In this document: positions 57,203-64,000 of the stretch, in pieces
Layout of the letters: every line of letters begins with the position of its first letter
Position numbering within the stretch: position 1 is the stretch's first letter
Position numbers and translations under genes: made by a program
DNA from: Streptomyces sp. Edi2
GTDB taxonomy: Bacteria > Actinomycetota > Actinomycetes > Streptomycetales > Streptomycetaceae
Direction: 5' to 3'
NCBI RefSeq assembly: GCF_040253635.1
Contig: NZ_JBEJGX010000003.1
Coordinates: 1,240,001 to 1,304,000, forward strand
DNA: 64,000 nucleotides
Notes under the pieces: model-generated
What the model was told of the DNA's origin: nothing
What the model saw: the letters and a program-made list of their open reading frames with translations, nothing else
Databases searched by the model: none

Positions 57203-57375
57203 CGGGCCCGCGCGACCGTTCGCCGTGGCCGCCCCGCGGTCGCGCCGCGGGCCCCCGGACATGCGTCATACGTCCGGTTGTCGCTCTTTGTACGGGGGGA
57301 AGTTGCTCGCTCTTCGCAGAACTCTCGCGTGGACCACCCCTGATGAGGTATCCACGGACACGGAGAGGGGGCACG

Positions 57376-57978
57376 ATGCGAGCGATGAGAGGTGTATGGC
57401 GCCGGCGGCACAATCCGCTGTGGCGCCGGACCGATCGGATCGAGGCCTGGGTGGCGCTGGCCGCCGCCGTGCTGATCGTCCTCGGGGCGACCTCCGTGGG
57501 CTGGCTCACCGGACGGGCCGCACACGGCGCGCTGCTGACGACCGTACGGATACAGCACCAGCAGCGGCATCTGGAGTGGGTGACGGTCGACCGGCTGATC
57601 ACCCGGACCCCGCTCGACCCCGATCCCGAGACCTCGTCGCAGCGCGATGCGCACCGCCGGGTCCTCGCCCGCTGGACGGCCCCGGACGGCACTGCGCGCC
57701 TCGGGCAGCTCGCCGCTCCGCGCCCGGTGGAGCCCGGTGAGCGGTTCCGGATCTGGACGGACGGCCGGGGCCGGGTGGTGCCGCGGCCGATGGACACCGA
57801 CACGGCGGCCACGCATGCGGTGCTGGCCGGTCTGGGCACCGCGGCCGGCGTCGGCATGATGATCGAGGGTGCCCGGCGGATGGTCGTCTGGCAGCTGATG
57901 GTGCACCGCTTCCGCCGCTGGGACGAGGAGTGGGAGCGCGCCGGACAGGACTGGGGCCGGGCCGGCGCGGGGAGTTGA
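57376..57978 (+). CDS. Rv1733c-type membrane protein
   Basis: 200 residues. Starts with R-R-R-H-N-P-L-W-R-R-T-D-R-I-E-A-W, the hallmark of the Rv1733c family, followed by membrane helix 1 (about 26-50), an extracellular part (about 52-140), helix 2 (about 148-168), and a basic/Trp-rich tail. Homologues in mycobacteria belong to the dormancy regulon; function unknown. GAGAGGGGG lies about 5 nt before the ATG. Confidence 0.9.
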   Translation: MRAMRGVWRRRHNPLWRRTDRIEAWVALAAAVLIVLGATSVGWLTGRAAHGALLTTVRIQHQQRHLEWVTVDRLITRTPLDPDPETSSQRDAHRRVLARWTAPDGTARLGQLAAPRPVEPGERFRIWTDGRGRVVPRPMDTDTAATHAVLAGLGTAAGVGMMIEGARRMVVWQLMVHRFRRWDEEWERAGQDWGRAGAGS

Positions 57979-58145
57979 GGGCCTGCCTTTCCAGGCGGCT
58001 GACCGTGTCAACTGCCGCCCGCCGGGCGCGCTACGGTGGTGGCGCCAGCCTCTCGGCTGGGGCCCCGCAGACCCGAAAGCGGACATCCGCGGACGGATGG
58101 TGCCGGGCCGACAACAGCCACACGAGGTGGGGGCACGACAGCGCC

Positions 58146-60581
58146 ATGGCACAGGGCTCGGTCCAGGTGACGCACTCCGGAACGTCGCGTTGGCGACGCC
58201 GCACGGGGGAGTACAGCTCGCTCGCCGCCGCCCTGGAGGCCGCCGGGGACGGCGATGTGCTGACCGTCCCGGCCGGCACCTACCGCGAGAATCTGGTGCT
58301 GGTGCGCGCGGTGACCCTGCGCGGCCCGGACGGGGCACGCGGGTCGGTGCGGATCGCCCCGGCCGACGGCGTGGCGCTGACGGTACGTGCCTCGGCCACC
58401 GTCCACGATCTGCATCTGGAGGCGACGGACTCCGCCTCGCCCGCGCTGCTGGTGGAGGACGGCGCCCCGGAGCTGACCGGCCTGCGCGTGGTGACCCGCT
58501 CGGCGTCCGGGATCGAGGTCCGCGGGGGCGCCCGCCCGACGGTGCGGCGCTGCACGGTCGACAACGCGGGCGGGGTGGGCATCAGCGTCCTGGACGGCGC
58601 GGGCGGCGTTTTCGAGGAGTGCGAGGTGATGGCCGCCGGGCAGACCGGGGTGGCGGTGCGTGGCGGGGCCCATCCGCGGCTGGAGAACTGCCGGATCCAC
58701 CATGCCTCGGGCGCCGGTCTGTCGGTCAACGGCGAGGGCAGCGCGGTCGAGGCGGTGGGCTGCGAGCTGTACGAGATCAAGGGCGCCGGGATCCAGGTGG
58801 CCGCGCGGGCCACCGGCCACTTCACCGACTGCACGGTGCACCGCACCTCCGCCGACGGCGTCACCCTGGACACCGATGCGGTACTCACGCTCGCCGACTG
58901 CGATATCCACGACATCCCGGAGAACGCGGTCGATCTGCGGTCGCGTTCGGTGCTGACGCTGACCCGCAGCACGGTGCGGCACTTCGGACGCAACGGTCTG
59001 TCCGTATGGGACCCGGGCACGCGGGTGGATGCCAACCAGTGCGAGATCCATGACAGTACGGGCGACTATCCGGCGGTATGGGTCAGCGACGGTGCCACCG
59101 CCCTGCTGGACTCGACGCGGGTGCACGATGTGCCGGACGCCCTGTTCGTGCTGGACCGGGGTTCCCGCGCCGATGTCGTGGACTGCGACCTCGCCCAGGT
59201 CCGCAACACCGCGGTGTCGGTCAGCGACGGGGCGACCGTGCAGCTCGACGACTGCCGGATCCGGGACGCGGCGACCGGTGCGTGGTTCCGCGACCACGGC
59301 AGCGGCGGCACCCTCGCCAACTGCACCATCGACGGAGCGCAGACCGGGGTCATCGTCACCAAGGGCGCGGACCCCACCATCGAGGGCTGCACGGTCAGTT
59401 CACCGGCCGAGGCCGGCTTCTACGTCTCCGCGGAGGGCCGTGGCACCTTCCACGGCTGCCGGGTCACCGGGAGTTCGGGGTTCGGCTTCCATGTGATCGA
59501 CGGCTGCCGTACGGCGCTGACCCGGTGCCGTACGGAGCGGTGCGCGCGCGGCGGCTACGAGTTCGCCGAGGGCGGCGCCGGGCAGGGCGACGGGCCGACG
59601 GTCCAGGACTGCACCAGCGACGAGAGCCGCGCCGTGCAGGCACCGGCCGCCGGTGCCGTGACGGCCCCCGTGGTGCAGCAGGTCACGCAGACGGCAGGGC
59701 TGCTGGGCAACGTCCCGGCACAGCTCCCGCCGCCCGCTGCCCCGGCCGCCCCGGAACCGGCCGTCAGCAGCCGGCCCTCCGACGAGGTGCTGGGCGAGCT
59801 GGACACCCTGGTGGGGCTGGAGAGCGTCAAGCGTGAGGTCCGCAGCCTGATCAACATGATCGAGGTGGGCCGCCGGCGCCAGCAGGCGGGCCTGAAGGCC
59901 GCATCCGTCCGCCGCCACCTGGTGTTCACCGGCTCCCCCGGCACCGGCAAGACCACCGTGGCGCGGCTGTACGGCGAGATCCTGGCGTCCCTGGCGGTGC
60001 TGGAGCGCGGGCATCTGGTCGAGGTGTCCCGGGTCGACCTGGTCGGCGAGCACATCGGGTCGACGGCGATCCGCACCCAGGAGGCGTTCGACCGAGCACG
60101 CGGCGGGGTGTTGTTCATCGACGAGGCCTACGCCCTCTCCCCCGAGGACTCCGGACGGGACTTCGGGCGGGAGGCCATCGACACCCTGGTGAAGCTGATG
60201 GAGGACCACCGGGAGGCCGTGGTGGTCATCGCGGCGGGCTACACCGCGGAGATGGAGCGCTTCCTGGCGGTCAACCCCGGCGTGGCGTCCCGTTTCTCGC
60301 GCACCATCACCTTCGGCGACTATGCGCCCGAGGAATTGCTGCGGATCGTCGAGCAGCAGGGCGAGGAGCACGAGTACCGCCTCGCCGAGGGGACCGGCGA
60401 GGCGCTGCTGAAGTACTTCACGGCGCTGCCCAAGGGACCGTCGTTCGGCAACGGCCGTACCGCGCGGCAGACCTTCGAGGCGATGGTCGAGCGGCACGCG
60501 GGGCGGGTGGCGGAGCTGGCCGCCCCGAGCACCGACGACCTCTGCCTGCTCTACGCGGACGATCTGCCCGAACTCCCCTGA
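58146..60581 (+). CDS. Beta-helix repeat protein fused to a CbbX/EccA-type AAA+ ATPase
   Basis: 811 residues. Residues about 20-520 form a right-handed parallel beta-helix: a start S-L-A-A-A-L-E-A-A-G-D-G-D-V-L-T-V-P-A-G-T-Y, then about 20 coils of 22-24 residues with repeated x-x-C-x-I/V-x. A linker (about 520-555, Ala/Pro/Gln) leads to an AAA+ domain (about 558-811) of the CbbX/SpoVK group: L-V-G-L-E-S-V-K, Walker A GSPGTGKT (596-603), Walker B V-L-F-I-D-E-A (655-661), and sensor A-A-G-Y. CbbX-like domains remodel proteins and occur in EccA of type VII secretion, but there the N-terminus is TPR. ATG at 58146, with GAGG far upstream. No ESX genes near. Confidence 0.9.
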   Translation: MAQGSVQVTHSGTSRWRRRTGEYSSLAAALEAAGDGDVLTVPAGTYRENLVLVRAVTLRGPDGARGSVRIAPADGVALTVRASATVHDLHLEATDSASPALLVEDGAPELTGLRVVTRSASGIEVRGGARPTVRRCTVDNAGGVGISVLDGAGGVFEECEVMAAGQTGVAVRGGAHPRLENCRIHHASGAGLSVNGEGSAVEAVGCELYEIKGAGIQVAARATGHFTDCTVHRTSADGVTLDTDAVLTLADCDIHDIPENAVDLRSRSVLTLTRSTVRHFGRNGLSVWDPGTRVDANQCEIHDSTGDYPAVWVSDGATALLDSTRVHDVPDALFVLDRGSRADVVDCDLAQVRNTAVSVSDGATVQLDDCRIRDAATGAWFRDHGSGGTLANCTIDGAQTGVIVTKGADPTIEGCTVSSPAEAGFYVSAEGRGTFHGCRVTGSSGFGFHVIDGCRTALTRCRTERCARGGYEFAEGGAGQGDGPTVQDCTSDESRAVQAPAAGAVTAPVVQQVTQTAGLLGNVPAQLPPPAAPAAPEPAVSSRPSDEVLGELDTLVGLESVKREVRSLINMIEVGRRRQQAGLKAASVRRHLVFTGSPGTGKTTVARLYGEILASLAVLERGHLVEVSRVDLVGEHIGSTAIRTQEAFDRARGGVLFIDEAYALSPEDSGRDFGREAIDTLVKLMEDHREAVVVIAAGYTAEMERFLAVNPGVASRFSRTITFGDYAPEELLRIVEQQGEEHEYRLAEGTGEALLKYFTALPKGPSFGNGRTARQTFEAMVERHAGRVAELAAPSTDDLCLLYADDLPELP

Positions 60582-63073
60582 GCGGGACGGCCGTCGGCAC
60601 GGTCGTCGGCACGGTCGTCGGCGGCGTGGCGTCCCGCGCTGTCGTCGGCGCCCCCGCGTGCCGTGCCGTCGTCGGCATGGCCGTCGGCAGCCTGACGGCC
60701 CGTGCAGTCGTCGGCGGGCCGCTGTCCCGGCAGGTCCGGACCGAGCCGGGCGATCAGCTCGGCGCGCACCCGGCCGAAGACCGGGTCCGCCTGGTAGTCG
60801 CCGTGGCCCAGGATCTGGGCGGGCAGCGGGTTCTGCAGGGTACGGCCGAAGGCCAGCGGGTCGCGCAGCGGGCCCTCGTCGATCCGGCGGCCGTCGTCGC
60901 AGGTGAGCCGGATCGGGCCGCCGATGGGGTCGGTGAAGCGCCACAGGTTGCGCCAGTCGTCCATCTGGCGGTGCAGTCCGGTCAGTGCGGGCGGCCCGAA
61001 GAAGGCGGGGAACCAGCGTCCGTAGAGCCGTTCCAGGGGGCTGCCGTACGTCAGCAACGCGACCCGGCTGCGGGTGACCAGGTCCAGCTGCCAGACGGCT
61101 GCGGCCGCCAGCACACTGCCCTGGGAATGCCCGGAGAGCACCAGCCGACCGTCGAACCGCTCGGTCCAGGTGGCCATCCGCCAGGTGAGGTCGGGGACGG
61201 CGCGCTCGGCGTAGCAGGGCGGTGCGAAGGGGTGGGCGGCGCGCGGCCAGAACGTGCCGACGTCCCAGAGGATGCCGATGGTGCGGCGGGCCGAGTGGTC
61301 GCGGTAGGCGCGCCGGCCCATGGTGATCAGCAGTATGACGCCGGCGCTCATCAGCCAGGAGCCCAGGGATTCCGCGGTCTCGGCGGCGGCGTGCACGACC
61401 GGCGGCGCGCCTTCGGTGGCGCGGCCCGGCGCCCGGTCGCTGAGCCAGGCGCCGGCCACCGCGCCGGCGCCGAGGACGAGGGTGACGGCGGCGGTGGCCG
61501 CGACCAGGATCGGTGCGGAGTCGGTGAGCCCGGCGCCGGCGATGGTGCCGGCGATCCGTTTCGTGCGGCGCTCGTCGGGATGTTCGCGGGGGTCGTAGAG
61601 CCCGGGGACGTCCTTGGCCACCCGGCCGCCGACGATCACCACGCGGACGGCGGCGAGCACGACCACGATCGCGACGACCACCAGCAGGACGGGGATGACC
61701 GAGGCCTGCCAGGACAGCAGCACCGGCGGTCCGGGGATGGGCGCGTGGTCCTGGCCGGGCGTCGCCCCGCCGTCCAGCCAGTCGGCGAACCGCTGCGCCA
61801 CTCCCCCGGACAGCACCCCGCCGACCGCGCAGGCCAGCAGGGCGACGGCGGGCCCGCCCATGCCGCACAGGGCGGTCCGGGCGTCGTCGGGGGCGGAGCG
61901 CTGCAGGACCCAGGCGGTCAGCGCCAGCGCGAGGACCAACAGGCCCTGGAGGACGGCGATCCCGCCGAAGGCGGCGGCACCGGGCAGGGCGCCGTGACTG
62001 TGGACTCCGGGGCGCGCCCAGCCGGTGTGCACGACGATCAGCGCCAGCGCACCGAGGGCGGCGAACGGCAGCGCCCGCACGACCAGATGGTCGGATTCGT
62101 CGTCCGGTACGGCCTCGCTGCGGGCGGTGCGCCACACGACCACGACGGTGGCGGCCGCGAGCAGGATGACCACGGCGGTCAGGGCCCGGCCGGTGACCGC
62201 GAGGGCGGTGTCGCCGTCGTGTCCGTCGGCCTGTGCGCCGGCGCCGAGGAGGACGGCGGCGATGGTCAGCACGCCGGCCGTGGTGTGGGCGGCGCGCAGC
62301 CGGGCGACCAGCCGGCGGCCGTACCAGAAGCCGTCGAGGCTGAGCGCGGTGCGTTCGGCGACCGGGGTGTCGCGGGAGGTGCCGGGCTGCCGGGGCGGCG
62401 GCGAGGCGGATTCGTAGGCGCTCCAGGTGCGGCGGGAGAGCCACCACAGGAAGCCGATGACGAGCAGCGGCACCATGGAAGCGAGCGCGAGGCGGCGGCC
62501 CGGGGCGCTCCACCAGCCGGAGTTGTCGGGGCTGAGGAAGCCCATCCAGGATTTGCCCGCGGCACAGACGGTGGTGCCGGCGCACTGCCAGGCCGTGAGG
62601 TCGAGGGCGACCTCACAGGCCGCGGCGGCGAGCAGGACGGTGAGGGTGAGGGCGAGGATGCGGACCAAAAGGTCGTAGAGCCGCTGGGCCGGGTGCTCGG
62701 GCGGGGCGGCCGGGCGCATCCAGTGGGCGAGGTTGGCGACCATGAAGGGCACCAGGAGCAGCCACAGGGCACGGGCTCCGTTGCCCGAGGTGAGGTTGGA
62801 CCAGCAGTACGCCTCACGGACCGGCTCGCCGCGGTAGTCGTCGGGCCGCTGCTCGGCGTCCGCGTCGTCCGTGCGGCGGTAGCAGGCGGCGGTGTCGTCG
62901 CCGGTGATCAGCTGGACGCGTGGGTCGCCGAGCATCTCCTGTGCGGTGGTGCCGCCGACGCCGTGCACCAGCAGCTCCAGGGAGAGGTGCGGCGGTGCGG
63001 CGGGCGGTGGCCCGTCTGCGGTGCTCTCACGGTCCGTTGGGCGCGCGTGCGGTGTCGGTTCCGCGGTCTCCAC
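60551..63073 (-). CDS. Large membrane protein with split alpha/beta-hydrolase domain
   Basis: 840 residues. The N-terminus has an oxyanion-hole-like strand L-L-V-H-G-V-G-G-T (36-41). Then come about ten hydrophobic helices (about 95-570). After them a cytosolic or external domain carries the nucleophile elbow S-G-H-S-Q-G-S (S650) and late catalytic His/Asp candidates. So a lipase-like fold seems split by a membrane insertion of 500 residues. The last about 55 residues (A-D-D, D-R-A-D-D repeats) are low-complexity and come from a DNA repeat. GTG at 63073 with GGGGGA 5 nt before. The tail overlaps the end of the AAA+ gene by 31 nt. Confidence 0.85.
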   Translation of the reverse strand: METAEPTPHARPTDRESTADGPPPAAPPHLSLELLVHGVGGTTAQEMLGDPRVQLITGDDTAACYRRTDDADAEQRPDDYRGEPVREAYCWSNLTSGNGARALWLLLVPFMVANLAHWMRPAAPPEHPAQRLYDLLVRILALTLTVLLAAAACEVALDLTAWQCAGTTVCAAGKSWMGFLSPDNSGWWSAPGRRLALASMVPLLVIGFLWWLSRRTWSAYESASPPPRQPGTSRDTPVAERTALSLDGFWYGRRLVARLRAAHTTAGVLTIAAVLLGAGAQADGHDGDTALAVTGRALTAVVILLAAATVVVVWRTARSEAVPDDESDHLVVRALPFAALGALALIVVHTGWARPGVHSHGALPGAAAFGGIAVLQGLLVLALALTAWVLQRSAPDDARTALCGMGGPAVALLACAVGGVLSGGVAQRFADWLDGGATPGQDHAPIPGPPVLLSWQASVIPVLLVVVAIVVVLAAVRVVIVGGRVAKDVPGLYDPREHPDERRTKRIAGTIAGAGLTDSAPILVAATAAVTLVLGAGAVAGAWLSDRAPGRATEGAPPVVHAAAETAESLGSWLMSAGVILLITMGRRAYRDHSARRTIGILWDVGTFWPRAAHPFAPPCYAERAVPDLTWRMATWTERFDGRLVLSGHSQGSVLAAAAVWQLDLVTRSRVALLTYGSPLERLYGRWFPAFFGPPALTGLHRQMDDWRNLWRFTDPIGGPIRLTCDDGRRIDEGPLRDPLAFGRTLQNPLPAQILGHGDYQADPVFGRVRAELIARLGPDLPGQRPADDCTGRQAADGHADDGTARGGADDSAGRHAADDRADDRADGRPAQGSSGRSSA

Positions 63074-63087
63074 TGTTGTCCCCCGTA

Positions 63088-63282
63088 GTCGTGCTCGGCC
63101 GTCGTGTTCGGACGTCGTGCTTGGACCTCGTGCTTGAGCGTCGTGCCCTGAGATCTTGAACGTCGTGCCCTGAGATGGTGCTCTGAGGTCGTGCCCCGTA
63201 ATCGGTACGGTTCGGTGCGGCGCCGTGCACTGCGGTGCGGTGCGGCGTGGGGCCGTGCGGTGCAGCGCGGCGCGGCGCCGGA
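63088..63282. repeat. Degenerate repeats upstream of the membrane hydrolase
   Basis: At 63088-63197 about seven units contain CGTCGTGC followed by 5-15 variable bases (CGTCGTGCCCTGAGAT occurs twice). At about 63210-63282 a second run is built from GGTGCGGCG-like units. No gene lies in 63074-63472; the gap separates two divergent genes. Confidence 0.65.
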
Positions 63283-63472
63283 TGCGCGCCCCCGGATTGT
63301 CTCTTCCCCCGCGGAGCACATCCAGCACCCACACCGGCCACCGGTCCTCGCTTCCTCCGTCATCAGCCTCGCTGTCAGTGCGTCGTGCGAGGATGAGGGC
63401 ACCAGTGATCGCAGGCGGCAGCCAGCACGTACGACCCGACACGACGAGCCGGGGCGGAAGGGACGGGCCGGG

Positions 63473-64000
63473 GTGAGCGACAACCAGAACCTCCTCGCGG
63501 AGCAGCGGCGGGCCCTGATTCTCGACGAGATCAGGCGGCGCGGAGGGGTGCGGGTCAATGAACTCACCCGCAAGCTGAACGTCTCGGACATGACGGTCCG
63601 CCGTGATCTGGACGCCCTGGCGCGCCAGGGCCTGGTGGAGAAGGTGCACGGCGGCGCGGTGCCGGTCAGCGAGCCCAGCGCGCACGAGCCCGGTTTCGAG
63701 GTGAAGTCGGCGCTGGAGCTGAGCGCCAAGGAGGACATCGCCAAGGCGGCGGCCGAGATGGCGGCACCGGGCAGCGCGATCGCGCTGGCGGGCGGCACGA
63801 CCGCGTTCGCGCTGGCACAGCAGTTGCTGGACGTACCGGATCTGACGGTGGTGACGAATTCGGTACGGGTGGCCGATGTGTTCTACGGCGCACAGCGGGC
63901 GGCGGCCAGCGGCGGCGCGGGTCCCCGGGCGGGCGCGGCGACGGTGGTGCTGACCGGCGGCGTGCGTACGCCGTCGGACACCCTGGTGGGCCCGGTGGCG
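63473..64000 (+). CDS. DeoR-family transcriptional regulator (3' end missing)
   Basis: The first 176 residues are present; the gene runs out of the window. An N-terminal winged helix-turn-helix is clear (Q-R-R-A-L-I-L-D-E-I-R-R-R-G-G-V; L-T-R-K-L-N-V-S-D-M-T-V-R-R-D-L). The DeoR sensor domain then begins (I-A-L-A-G-G-T-T-A-F-A-L-A-Q, L-T-V-V-T-N-S-V-R-V-A). GTG at 63473, with GGAAGGGA about 9-10 nt upstream. It should regulate a sugar gene lying beyond the window and is not a close copy of the DeoR protein at 17844. Confidence 0.9.
   Translation, partial: MSDNQNLLAEQRRALILDEIRRRGGVRVNELTRKLNVSDMTVRRDLDALARQGLVEKVHGGAVPVSEPSAHEPGFEVKSALELSAKEDIAKAAAEMAAPGSAIALAGGTTAFALAQQLLDVPDLTVVTNSVRVADVFYGAQRAAASGGAGPRAGAATVVLTGGVRTPSDTLVGPVA

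Noticed and set aside
59400-62585. A 1061-residue open frame on the minus strand
   Set aside because: It is a shadow of the AAA+ gene and the membrane hydrolase, Arg/Pro-rich with no domain; long antisense frames are normal at this G+C.
1-64000. tRNA, rRNA, transposon, integrase, attachment site or large biosynthetic cluster
   Set aside because: No matching sequence was seen; single oxidoreductases and methyltransferases here do not form a polyketide, peptide or terpene cluster.

Overview
The window is chromosomal DNA of a high-GC actinomycete, almost certainly a Streptomyces. Third codon positions are nearly all G or C. Several families are typical of the genus: a gvpO-A-F-G-J-L-S-K gas-vesicle cluster, SpoIIE-type phosphatases, DUF574 methyltransferase, class F sortase, a TerD protein and ribosomal protein bL37. 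Many start codons lie 6-7 nt after a TANNNT box, as in leaderless actinobacterial genes. I see no rRNA, tRNA, transposase, integrase, CRISPR array or replication origin. The species cannot be named from the sequence.

Layout. 1-2.3 kb: the end of a Rieske protein gene, a short-chain dehydrogenase, a Dps miniferritin with a hairpin over its ribosome-binding site, and a CsbD-like stress protein. 2.3-6.35 kb: an eight-gene gas-vesicle operon on the minus strand. 6.6-10 kb: two PP2C/SpoIIE phosphatases, one cytosolic with GAF/PAS sensors and one membrane-bound. 10.3-14.4 kb: a glutamate synthase small-subunit homologue and a PTS-type dihydroxyacetone kinase operon (dhaK, dhaL, dhaM). 14.4-17.5 kb: a SAM methyltransferase, an ECF-like sigma factor with an unknown partner, and a STAS protein. 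17.8-23.1 kb: a DeoR regulator followed by a tightly overlapping ABC sugar/polyol importer and a zinc alcohol dehydrogenase. 23.1-26.3 kb: an ArsR-like regulator, a Nudix hydrolase and an ATP-dependent DNA ligase.

26.4-29.5 kb: a bicovalent-FAD oxidoreductase and a membrane protein with two ABM domains, divergent from a cytidine-deaminase-fold enzyme. 29.7-42.3 kb: single genes, including a glycosidase-like lipoprotein, a phosphoribosyltransferase/hydrolase fusion, DUF899, a beta-lactamase-like hydrolase, the 25-residue bL37, PobA, and a sortase/CHRD pair. 42.7-48.2 kb looks accessory: unknown proteins, an SDR lacking its catalytic lysine, a DUF4331 protein with A/T-tolerant codon use, and long repeat-filled gaps. 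48.3-64 kb: a PucR remnant beside a hydroxybutyrate dehydrogenase, glutamate racemase, HpnB-like glycosyltransferase, TerD protein, MOSC protein, a beta-helix/AAA+ fusion, a large membrane hydrolase, and the start of a second DeoR regulator.

A recurring feature from about 30.8 kb onward is that many intergenic gaps are filled by short tandem repeats, each locus with its own unit (7 to about 36 bp). Some lie in divergent promoter regions and one is an array of small hairpins. No single large undescribed system stands out. The best candidates for new biology are the beta-helix/CbbX-like ATPase, the hydrolase split by a membrane insertion, the FAD-oxidase/double-ABM/deaminase group, the sigma factor with its unknown partner, and the repeat loci.
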